Positions 1 through 8,829 of a DNA stretch of 64,000 nt are shown piece by piece (the first letter of the stretch is position 1; the number at the start of each line of letters is the position of its first letter). The DNA is from Haliclystus octoradiatus (Eukaryota; Cnidaria; Staurozoa; Stauromedusae; Haliclystidae), in the NCBI GenBank assembly GCA_916610825.1, contig OU744449.1, forward strand, positions 22,147,793 through 22,211,792, read 5' to 3'. Position numbers and translations under genes: made by a program. The notes below the pieces were generated by a model that did not search any database, was not told where the DNA came from, and saw only the letters and a program-made list of their open reading frames with translations.

Positions 1-325
1 GATCAGTCGGTATCCCGGTCGGTATAATTAATTCCCTGCTTTCAGATAGAGATGAGCGTTTGTTCGTAATTGGCGATTTCTGTGGGGCCTCTGATGAAAT
101 TTCACTACTTGACTTCTTTGAAGGACCATCAGTAGAAACCGCAGAGCTTGTTCTCTTGCCTTGCAAAAATGACAATGTTTTTTGAGAGCTATCACCTGTA
201 GCAATCCGATAATTCTCCCCTGGATGTTTAGACTCAAAATGCTTTTGCATACTACTACGCCGTAAAACAAGCTCACAAAATCTACATTTGATTTTTTCAT
301 GTGATGGTGGTATCTTGGTAGACAT
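1..325 (-). CDS. Zinc-finger protein, N-terminal part, cut by window edge
   Basis: Reading the minus strand from an ATG at 325 gives an open frame of 108 codons that runs off the window without a stop. Near residues 14-32 it has a C-x2-C ... H-x4-H finger (CRFCELVLRRSSMQKHFESK), followed by a Ser/Lys-rich linker (residues about 50-100). Single short N-terminal fingers of this layout followed by a polar linker are common in hAT-derived transposase-like proteins and BED or C2H2 fusion proteins. That assignment is inference, because the diagnostic downstream domain is outside the window. A different frame over the same bases is also open but shows no motif. The start is the first ATG after an in-frame untranslated AT-rich stretch. 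It could be a domesticated gene or a transposon. Confidence 0.55.
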   Translation of the reverse strand, partial: MSTKIPPSHEKIKCRFCELVLRRSSMQKHFESKHPGENYRIATGDSSQKTLSFLQGKRTSSAVSTDGPSKKSSSEISSEAPQKSPITNKRSSLSESRELIIPTGIPTD

Positions 326-2167
326 ATTTGATGAAATAAAATAAAACGCTGTTAATATTATTTAAACGTTACCGATGTCACAATGTCGCTGTATATACTG
401 ACTCAAAAATACTAATAAAATCGTAACTAAACTCAATGACTCAAAACAACGGTTGGCATGTGAATGGAAAAATTTAAATTCAGTTCAATATTTCAGGAAA
501 TTCCGCAATGGTTTCTAGTTTCTATTTTTAATTAACAGTGGCTGAAAGAATTTTAGAGACGTCAAATGACTACAGTCTAACAGTCTAGACTGATCTGTCC
601 GATCTGCCCACATTTTTCGTCCATACATTGCAATTTGATTTGAGTAATAACGCACGTAAAATAAATTCAATAAATAGACACAAGAAAGTAGAACATTTAA
701 TTTCAGTAAAAATGTTTAATAGACATTGATTGCATCATCGATCCTATCGTCTTTGACTCCGATGTTTAAATTGCCATGCACAATAATATATATCTTGACC
801 CTGTAAGTAATATCATATGCATTAAACACTGTAAATATGTAATACTGTTCCATTTTGGTAAATTAAACTACTAGCATAGTAAGTTGATTGTACAGATAGG
901 CAAAGAAAAATGCTGTTTACAAGTAGAAATATAAAATTTAGATAAAAGGAAGTTAAGTTTTTGTTACATAATAGAATATAATAAAGCGTCGTCTTACATA
1001 AAATGGTCCAAATTAATATTGTTGTTATTTCTTAAAAGCTATATTAAAAAGGAAATCAAAATGAATGTAGAAGACGAGCGCAGAAAATTTTTATTTGTAT
1101 TTTGTCTGTTTGCGATGACTATGAAAACGAGGAGGGAATAAAATACTTCCGCCTTTGAATAGGTTAAATGAGTAAGGCACGCGACCGTTGAACAATGAGT
1201 CATTCATTCAAATGTGACGCCTGGAACACTTCACATCTTGTTGTAAACAAAGCGGCGCGCCCACGTTACTAGGAAAACTCGTGTCTTACAAGAGTCCGTG
1301 TTATTACGTCGATGAATACAGTTCAATTATATTTATTATTCAAAGATGTAAATATTAATTCGTATTAAATCAAATTAATTATTTATTGAAAACTTCGGAT
1401 AACTGACGTAAATTTTCCAGTCTTCGGAATTTAACTTACAAAACTTGACCGGGAAAGGTTCAAATTCTTCGGAATTCTTCGGAATTTGCTCAAACCTTCC
1501 GGGAACCTGGTTCCCAGGATCCCGGACTTTGTCGGACCCTGCCTACAATAGTGCACTACACAAAAGTAAAGCTACTTGTGAAGGCAAGGTAAATATGCAC
1601 AAAATGTTAAAATCTCATATTAAGCAATAATTTGCAATGTAATATTATCAATAACATGTTTCAGAATTGATGTGAAACAGCTTATTTGATATGATAACAA
1701 TCCATCTAGGAGTGAAGTAGAATCTGTTTATATCATCACCTTTAATAAGGGATTACTGATTACTGCATAATGAACTTAAATGGTGTTTCTGGTGAAAATT
1801 GATATCTTTCTTCTAATAAATAATTCAATATAGCGGCAAATCGCTTAATATTATCATAGTTTTTTAATGTTCCCAGGGGGTGATGATATGGATATTTTAC
1901 ATTGTATAGGAAACTAGAGTTTGTTGATATTCGGCAGCATTCAATTAAACCATTTGGCAGCATTCTATCAAACCATTCAAATAAAATATGTCTCATGCTG
2001 ATAGTAAAATTATGTGACATGTCCTCATCAACTGTGCATAAAAAGTTCATCAACATAAATTATACAAATGCAACTGTTGTGGAGAATTCCATCAATGTTC
2101 ACTGCAGAGCCAATTAATAACTTTCCAAGTAAATAAATGTTAGGCTAAAATCTACAATAGATGACCT
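326..2167. other. Intergenic, no gene seen
   Basis: AT-rich sequence upstream of the zinc-finger frame. No spliced coding signal is convincing. Around 1440-1545 lies a fragment ending in CGGACTTTGTCGGACCCTGCC, which matches the ends of a dispersed miniature repeat also seen at about 12.0, 16.4, 20.1, 23.1 and 47.2 kb. Small open frames here show no family resemblance. Confidence 0.5.
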
Positions 2168-2169
2168 TC

Positions 2170-3335
2170 CAATGTGAAAAAAAATTCATGAGTTCATGAA
2201 CAGTTGAGTTCATGATTGGTTTATGAACTTCATGAGCTTTCATGAACAGTTCATAATCTTCATGAACAGGTCAAGGGCGATCCATGAACTTTATGAACAG
2301 ATCATGAATGTTTTTGTAGGTTCATGAACAGTTCAGGAGGAGTCACCAAGAGCTCATTAGTACTTCATGAACCGGTTCATGAACTGGTTTATGAATATGA
2401 AATTAGGGATGAGACGATTACCAAATTTACCAATGTTCGGAGCCGATTAGTTATCAGCAGATTTGTCATAGCAATCAACCGATTAATCGAACGTTTCGAT
2501 TATTTCTCAGTCAAGCAAACCATTACAAAATACCGGCTGTCAGACAACACATCGAAGATACTTCCTTCAAACAATTCAAAGTTGAAAGAAAACAATAAAT
2601 ATGTTACGCTGACATTGTAAACAATTTGTTTTGAATCAGAATTTAACTTGAGATTAGTCCCGGTATTAGTAAATAAGTAAGCGTAAGTTTTCAACAAAAT
2701 CAAAAGGTTGCTGATAAACACAGCGAGAAGTCCTTCTTCCCATAACTGATTGGTAAATCCTTCCAGCTCTGATGAGTAATACAATCAAAACAATATGATA
2801 TATTCCCCACAAAAACATTTGCTAAAATATTGCAACTACTTTATTTCATGATAAAATTATCTTCTCAAAATTTTAATCTGACCCCCGCTTTTTTGTTGTA
2901 AATAAAATTATTCATTCAAACGTGCTCATGTGTTTTACGCTAAAGTGTTGACCTTTTTCACGCTATAAAAATAGAAGCTGTCAAATGGCATGACAAATTA
3001 TTTAAATGTTTTGAATTACAAAACGATGTAAACTAAATAGAAGCGACTATTTTGGAATTTTCGTTTCAAGTTTCATTGTCAAATAATAATCGGTTCAACG
3101 ATTAAAAATCAATTTATTTTTGATGCCGATTATTAGTCGATTACTAAAAATAGAGCAGATGATCCGCAAATTCAATTATTTTCAGAACAATTGTCTCATC
3201 CCTATATGAATTTCCTGAAAGTTCACAAACTTTTTATGAATAATTCATGAACTTTTGAGAAATTTCACATTAATGCACTCATAAACTTTTGAGAATTTTC
3301 ATGTTAATGAACTCATAAACTTTTTTTTGCTGGGG
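2170..3335. repeat. TTCATGAAC-type miniature element, split by a hAT MITE
   Basis: Degenerate runs of the palindromic unit TTCATGAAC with spacer AGT occupy 2185-2400 and resume at 3205-3325. This family recurs at about 21.86-22.05, 24.46-24.64, 26.52-26.77, 46.24-46.42, 49.14-49.28 and 49.98-50.12 kb. The middle (2404-3204) is a separate insertion described on its own. The ends of this copy are eroded, so the borders are approximate. Confidence 0.6.
2404..3204. mobile_element. hAT-type MITE inserted in another MITE
   Basis: The ends are inverted: TAGGGATGAGAC at 2404-2415 and GTCTCATCCCTA at 3193-3204. The flanking 8-mers TATGAAAT (2396-2403) and TATGAATT (3205-3212) match at 7 of 8 positions, as expected for the 8-bp target duplication of hAT elements. 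The 0.8 kb interior has no transposase-like frame, so it is non-autonomous. It sits inside a TTCATGAAC-type element, which therefore predates it. Confidence 0.75.
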
Positions 3336-3398
3336 TTATCAGGTCTCATCAGAGTCACATTGTTTTTAAATTTCTCAACATGACTTCAGTTAAAGGCA

Positions 3399-6124
3399 TC
3401 AACTTGAACGGAGGCCTATGCACTCGGCCTTCGAATATGGTGGGTGATGCACAACACTACTTGTGGCCTGAAAAAACCTCTATTCAACTTTTAGCAGAAA
3501 ACGTACAATGGTGAAGTCTATGTCTCTAACAAAGAAGGATCTGCTTAGATAAATTTAAATAAAAGGAAGTCTGACTAAAAGGAAAACCATTATTAAAAAA
3601 ATTACTGTGGCAATATTTTGCAATTTTATCTGATTATTTAACAACTATCACTGTTGGGATTATTATTGTTACTACTTCCAATAAAGATGGCCATATTGAA
3701 CCCTGTATCTGAAATTTGCAAACCTAAAAACCTATGTGGAATACTTACGCTGGTCTCATACCAAGAGCCAAGAACACGAAGGTGCTCACTTATATCGACA
3801 GATTCCTAAAAAGTAATAATAATTAATAATGAACAAAAATTGAACAACAAGTTTCTTTAAAGATCAATTCATCATTTAGAGACTATGACGTTATCCATTA
3901 TATGTATCTATTTTAATATCTTAGCTCAGTTCATCTAAACAAACAGGATATTCAACAGACAGAACTAGTCTGCTCTCCTTGGGAGTCGAATTTAAATACA
4001 GAATTTCTATAGAATTTGGAGGACATCTTGTATGATTTTTATTTTTAAGCTCTTGGCTATAGGATTCATAGAAATTCTACAAGATTCCTATGGGATCATT
4101 ATAGTACAGGTTCAATATAGAGATTTTATAGGAACATGACCAAAATGCCAACAGAGAAGAGAATCCTATAGGAATGTTTATACAGATTGTTATAGCCTGA
4201 ATCATGCAGGGACAGTGATTTCAAATTCATTCTGCATCAAACTTAAAAACAAAACATGTAATCATCCCTTGTGGAAACAGTTAACAAATACCAGTCCAAG
4301 AAAAACAGACAATCAAAATTCTAGAACTAGTTCATGACTCCTCATGCAGTGTTCAGATGCTGTTCATAAACAGTTCAAGAGTGCAAGATATATTAAACAG
4401 AAGATGAAACAGACTTACGTTATAGAGTTGCAAATGAGGACCAAGTGAATGACAGAACGCAAACAATTCTGTACTGAATCTAAGTCAATAGTTTTAAGAA
4501 AAACAGCCATGTTGAAAAACAATACCTCATCCTGTAGGGTCTATGGCAAAACCATTGGCAAGAGCACTATTGGTTGGAATCAGGATGCGCATCCGGCCAT
4601 CAAAACTCACACATGCTTCAAAATACATTAACAAAAAATAACCAACCACCCAACCCCAGTGAGAAAAAGCTAACTAATTATATAGCTTAGGCTACCCGTT
4701 TTGTAGATAAATGATGAATGCAAAATAAAATTAATCCAGACAGCCTTTTAAATGCATGGTTAAGTATATTTGTCATACGGTAATGATAAACATGACAACG
4801 GTTTGTCTATCAAGTATAATATGCAAACAAAAAATATTCACAATGGAAAAGAAAAAGATACAAATCTAATCCAGTGTCAATTTCAACAGGAAAACAAATC
4901 AGAAAACGTTTAGTAGGTGATAACTGTGGTTCAGGCTCGACAGATCTAAAACAAGAATTAGCAAAGAACAATACAGTCAAACCTGTTATACAGCAGACAC
5001 CTGTCTACAGTGGTCACTCTTGCAATGTCTAAAATAGTATACTCTATTGAATCAAACATGTATATAAAGGCCACCTGCCTATAGTGGTCAATTTATCTAC
5101 CTCTCGTAGCTGGCAGTTATATAGGCATATAGGTTTCATTGTAGATAGAGAAAATGATAGTGTTCTACACAACAAAATAAGCTACTTACTCATCCGTTGA
5201 ATTCTGCAAAAGGTAAAAGTAGATCATGCCACTACCATTGAAAACAACATTTGACGGCAAAGATGCAATGTTGACATTTTCCTCAACAAAAGATGGTCTT
5301 TCCAGTTTTTTTACAAGAAATGATCTCAGATTTGTTTCATTTTCTGCTTGAAGGCTGCTACTTAGCAATGATAACCTGAAAATCCAAAATCGATAAGATT
5401 TTAAACAGCAACACAATAATATTCTTACAATTTACTTCAATAGTTCCTGATCAGTTTGTTGACACACAAAAATATAACAACTTGTTAGGTTCATATAGAA
5501 AACGGTAAGCGTAATGCTTTGTTATTTGATATGGTTCACAGCAAAAAAGCTAATTTCCCAGATAAGCTATGTCAAATATAATAATAGTACGGATACATTA
5601 ATTTCATTCAAGCAATGGATGGCTGTCATCATCTTCATTAGTTTTATTTTCAATTATGCTTTTCCATTGTTCTCTGGTTTTGGTTATTTCTGACGCATCG
5701 TTCAAGTTAAGTCATTTACTCTTCAGATCTTGTTAAGTTGGTTGATGAAAGTGTTTCTGAAATGTTCACCAATACGGTATGGTTCGGTTGCCGGTTGGTT
5801 GGTTAATTATTAGAATAGACAAAGGCGTTTCTGGTCTTCTCAGTAAATGAGCAAATTCAGAAATAAATTGATATTTTTATAATTTGTTGTTCAAACTTCA
5901 ACCAAAAAATTTAGAAAAAACATGAAGAATAAAGATATGACTACCAATCTACATTTCAAAATTCATACTTAGAACAAATTCATAAACCATTATCAACAAA
6001 ATGAATCTTAACCTTTTTAAATAATTGATACATCTTAGATAAATCTTGACCAGATGTGACTTACCTATAATTTGGAGATATTTTAGTATCATGTACACCT
6101 TCAATTGGAATCAATTCATCATCA
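3399..6124 (-). CDS. Unidentified spliced gene, 3' part (five exons)
   Basis: Five minus-strand exons join in phase: 6124-6065, 5375-5190, 4479-4419, 3805-3749 and 3467-3399 (TGA). Each donor is GTAAG-like (GTAAGT or GTAAGTC) and each acceptor is an AG, with pyrimidine-rich acceptors before 3805 and 3467. Phases run 2-2-2-0-0 without an internal stop. The product is about 131 residues and includes NVVFNGSGMIYFYLLQNST, FAFCHSLGPHLQLYN and ISEHLRVLGSWYETS. I do not recognise the family, and upstream exons must lie beyond 6124. No signal peptide or membrane span is visible in this part. The intron between the second and third exon holds a TA-flanked MITE (4974-5141). A second open frame around 4535-4620 also looks coding-like but does not splice in phase, so I left it out. 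The Penelope-like remnant lies just upstream. Confidence 0.55.
4974..5141. mobile_element. Tc1/mariner-like MITE, CAGTCAAACCTG family
   Basis: The element runs from CAGTCAAACCTG to a degenerate inverted end ...GGTTTCATTG, with TA on both sides (4972-4973 and 5142-5143). A 168-bp element with TA duplication suits a Tc1/mariner-type MITE. Related copies are at 19238-19396, 34126-34301 and 50439-50614, with a partial one near 21.11-21.22 kb. Confidence 0.7.
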
Positions 6125-6509
6125 CTGGAATGAAGAGAAGAAAACGAGATACATTTTATCAAATGGCTAGAATTTAACAATGAGATGCAGAAACATGGTA
6201 AAGCTAACCTTAATATCACAATAACTCTGATAGGTCTAGATCATAATTAAAGGTTTTTTAAATCAAATTGATCAAATTTAATCAGATTTAATCAAATCAT
6301 AATTTAAGCGAAACGATTTCAATTACTCTTTCCCCAAGGTATTCCCCAAGATATTTTATATATTTTAAATATATATAAATATTATATAATATGTTTCAAA
6401 TTTAATAAAAATTTAAAAGTATTGGCAGGAGAACAGTGCTCAATGCTTGTAAATAGCAGAGCGGTAAATAATACGAAGCAGCACAGCAATACAGCAATAC
6501 GAAGAAGCA

Positions 6510-7259
6510 TTGAGAATAAGCAGCCATGAGTCGCACTTGCATTTCAATCAGCGCCAAATGACAAATAACAACAGGAGAAAAAGGCAACGAAATATAATTT
6601 GGTTCAACCCGCCGTTTAATAAAAGCGTCAAAACAAACATAGGCCGCATCTTTCTGAAACTACTAAATAAACACTTCCCAAAAGAACACCAGTACCGAAA
6701 AATTTTTAACCAAAATAATATTAAAGTCAGCTACAGCTGTACCAGCAACATGGAAAGAATAATAAAAAACCATAACAGAAAAGTAACAAGTGAACCAAAG
6801 GGCAACAAACAAAATACAAAACAATGCAACTGCAGATCAAAACCAACGTGCTTACTACAAAATAAATGCCAAACAGAAAGCGTGGTCTACATAGCAAAGG
6901 TGACAACTGAAGATGACAGCGTCAAAAATTACATCGGACTGACTGAAGGTAGCTTCAAGGATCGCTACACAAAGCATATGCTGTCTTTCAGAAACAGAAA
7001 TTATGAATTGAACATCCAACTTTCAAAATACATTTGGCAAGCCAAAGACAACAAGCTGTCCTACCAGATTGAATGGTCAATCTTATGCAAAGCTGCTGCA
7101 TACAGTAATAAATCAAAGCGTTGTTTTCTCTGCCTGGCTGAAAAATATAATATAATTTGCTCAAAAGAAACCTTAATCAACAAAAGATCAGAACTAATAT
7201 CCAAATGCCGCCATGAAAACAAATTTTACCTTTCCAATTTCAAAACATCCAAAACGTGA
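6510..7259 (+). CDS. Penelope-like element protein, C-terminal part with GIY-YIG nuclease
   Basis: The 249-residue frame starts in a basic region. It carries IIWFNPPFN (residues 29-37), a block typical of the region after the palm and thumb in Penelope-like proteins. A Cys cluster follows at residues 106, 108, 114 and 120, resembling the linker zinc motif of these elements. The GIY-YIG core is VVYIAKV (125-131) with NYIGL (140-144), and R152 and H156 lie in DRYTKH. The nuclease nicks target DNA during insertion (family knowledge). The first ATG is probably only the start of the surviving open stretch, since the true protein is much longer. The terminal segment (LAEKYNIICS onward) matches the expected end of the domain. 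Whether it is expressed is unknown. Confidence 0.75.
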   Translation: MRISSHESHLHFNQRQMTNNNRRKRQRNIIWFNPPFNKSVKTNIGRIFLKLLNKHFPKEHQYRKIFNQNNIKVSYSCTSNMERIIKNHNRKVTSEPKGNKQNTKQCNCRSKPTCLLQNKCQTESVVYIAKVTTEDDSVKNYIGLTEGSFKDRYTKHMLSFRNRNYELNIQLSKYIWQAKDNKLSYQIEWSILCKAAAYSNKSKRCFLCLAEKYNIICSKETLINKRSELISKCRHENKFYLSNFKTSKT

Positions 7260-7388
7260 CCAAGCATACGGAAATGTAATAACAATAGATTAAATATTAA
7301 CAATAGAAACCATTACAATAAATAACAATAAACACTGCTATTAAATATGTTTAACTAGGTTTTATGTATGTATGTTTTTAATTGTATT

Positions 7389-7430
7389 CTGTCTGATGAT
7401 CGTTTAACAACGTGAAACTTCAAGTAACAG
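7389..7430 (+). ncRNA. Hammerhead ribozyme motif 1 (type I, minimal)
   Basis: The core CTGATGA (7393-7399) is followed by stem II CGTT/AACG with loop TAAC (7401-7412). Then comes GAAA (7414-7417) and a three-base-pair stem III ACT/AGT with triloop TCA. Predicted self-cleavage is after A7426. Stem I is CTGT (7389-7392) with ACAG (7427-7430). There is a T-T mismatch at the base of stem II. Very short stem III is typical of the hammerheads in Penelope-like elements (family knowledge). Confidence 0.65.
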
Positions 7431-7496
7431 CAAAAATGGTGTGTCTTTCTTGACTCTATTATTATTATATATATTATATATACATATGATGTATTT

Positions 7497-7641
7497 ATAA
7501 TAAAAGTCAGAGAATCAGATAGTCACGCCGAGGGGATCATCAGGCAATCTATTCAATCTATTGAATAGATTGCCTGATGATTGCCTCGGCGTGAAACTTC
7601 AAGTAGCAAACATGACTGTCTGATTCTCTGACTTTTATTAT
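7497..7641. repeat. Long imperfect hairpin at the Penelope-like element end
   Basis: The left arm (about 7497-7559, starting AATAAAAGTCAGAGAATCAGA) is the reverse complement of the right arm (about 7561-7641), with a small centre at TTCAATCTATTGAA and a short interruption where the right arm carries hammerhead motif 2. It looks like two head-to-head copies of the same terminal sequence, one of which keeps the ribozyme core. Confidence 0.7.
7570..7609 (+). ncRNA. Hammerhead ribozyme motif 2
   Basis: The core CTGATGA is at 7574-7580, followed by a short GC-rich stem II (TGCC/GGCG, tight loop). GTGAAACTTCAAGTA follows, identical to motif 1 through stem III. Stem I is TTGC (7570-7573) with GCAA (7606-7609). 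Predicted cleavage is after A7605. The covarying stem I (CTGT/ACAG in motif 1, TTGC/GCAA here) supports a real fold. The two-base stem II loop is a weakness. Confidence 0.6.
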
Positions 7642-7823
7642 TTAAGCTCTGCTATATTTTGCATTGAGCCCTATGTTCAATCAGTAAGACAACGTTTTAC
7701 AAATATCATGTATATATTACATATATATCATGTATTTATTATATATATATATAATAATAAAGATAGATTTATCTATCGTCAGATGTGATAGTGCTCAATA
7801 CCGATTAAACATTGGCAGAGCTG

Positions 7824-7934
7824 TAATACATAAGGATGGTGACTGAGTCAAAGAAAACACATTCTTAATTTCTGTCCTAATAACAGAAATTAAGAATGTG
7901 TTTTCTTTGACTCAGTCACCATCCTTATGTATTA
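7824..7934. repeat. 52-bp perfect inverted repeat with 7-nt loop
   Basis: Arms 7824-7875 and 7883-7934 are exact reverse complements by eye (outer end TAATACATAAGG, inner end TTTCTGT), with loop CCTAATA. It lies in the tail of the Penelope-like remnant and is followed by a TA run. A perfect palindrome of this size should form a cruciform or long hairpin RNA and must be recent or maintained. Confidence 0.85.
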
Positions 7935-8058
7935 TATATATATATATATATATATCATGTATGTCTCAATTGCACATGCGCCATTTTGAGCACTATCAAC
8001 TCGAGATGTGTCAATACAAAAATGTATAACCGAAGTCAGTTCCTTGTCCGCAAAAAGA

Positions 8059-8100
8059 GTAGTACTGATGAAGGCTAATGGCCAGAAACATGTAGGCTAC
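8059..8100 (+). ncRNA. Hammerhead ribozyme motif 3
   Basis: The core CTGATGA (8065-8071) is followed by stem II GGC/GCC (8073-8075 with 8081-8083). Then comes GAAACATGTA (8085-8094), in which A-C pairs with G-T as a minimal stem III, and predicted cleavage is after A8094. Stem I is GTAG/CTAC separated from the core by two weak or mismatched positions. The GAAACATGT ending is the form I associate with Penelope-like elements. Confidence is lower than for motif 1 because stem I is imperfect. Confidence 0.55.
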
Positions 8101-8749
8101 TTATCTGCTGCTATATATTTATTTATCTATAACCTCTCTCTACGCCTTCAATTCTCATCCTATACAGTAATAGATCAATTCATATTAAATTTTATAACTG
8201 ATCTATTGTCACAGATGCTCTCTGTTGACTACGGTGTAACGGTCCTATATGATACTGAATAAAACAATTTCTAGAACGGCTTGAGCGACTTAATATACCG
8301 TCTCAGCTCAGGAGCGACCATGTAGTTAGCAAACTGTCAGTCAGTGCCTAGTTGCAAAGAAATCCAAAAGCTTGATTTTATGCGGGAATGCACTTATTTT
8401 TAATCAGAGTTTTGTAGGTCAACTCCTGAAGATTGTGCGGGAATGCATTCCCTACAAATGCAGACCATTCTTTTTAACCTGGGGTCAGTGCAGTGACCAG
8501 GTAGCCCAGACTGAAAATATTGTCTCTTGTGCACCGGAGATGCTTTTCAATACGCAGACTTGGGCGCCCAAGAAGGGAAGTGGTACCAGAAAATTTGCGC
8601 ATTTTTTACTGGACGTCATAAATTATCTAATCTGTTGGTATTTTATGCTTGATTTCGACATTTCGGGCCCATTTCGACTGAGCACGATTCGACTTTTCGC
8701 TGTTCATAGTGTTACTCAATAAATACAATAAAAGTCGGAGACCATCAAG

Positions 8750-8821
8750 TTTGCGATGGCCCAGTGGCTATCTCGCCTTGCTGTTCTGCATAGGGTTGTT
8801 GGCTCAATCCCCACACCAACC
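8750..8821 (+). repeat. tRNA-like sequence (SINE head or tRNA pseudogene)
   Basis: A-box-like TGGCCCAGTGG is at 8757-8767 and B-box-like GGCTCAATCCC at 8801-8811, spaced as in a tRNA. The acceptor arms do not pair well, so it is not a functional tRNA gene. More likely it is a tRNA-derived SINE head or pseudogene. Confidence 0.5.
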
Positions 8822-8829
8822 AAAACATG

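Larger units (their letters stand above)
6340..8290 (+). mobile_element. Penelope-like element remnant
   Basis: This region contains a GIY-YIG endonuclease frame (6510-7259), three hammerhead motifs (7389-7430, 7570-7609, about 8059-8100), two long hairpins and several short TA runs. Penelope-like elements are known to pair a reverse transcriptase with a GIY-YIG endonuclease and to carry minimal hammerhead ribozymes in their terminal repeats. Only the distal part of the protein is recognisable here; the main reverse transcriptase motifs are absent, so the copy is 5'-truncated. Outer borders are approximate because I could not define target duplications. Confidence 0.65.

Noticed and set aside
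2324-2620. 98-codon ORF as a gene
   Set aside because: It crosses the junction between a TTCATGAAC repeat and a hAT MITE.
7740-7760. TA-repeat runs (also 7935-7955, 17462-17482, 29755-29774) as a CRISPR-like or regulatory array
   Set aside because: They are simple dinucleotide repeats without spacers.
8008-8262. 84-codon ORF as a gene
   Set aside because: It overlaps hammerhead motif 3 and the Penelope-like tail and has no family signal.
8750-8821. Functional tRNA gene
   Set aside because: A- and B-box-like words are present but the acceptor and anticodon arms do not pair well.
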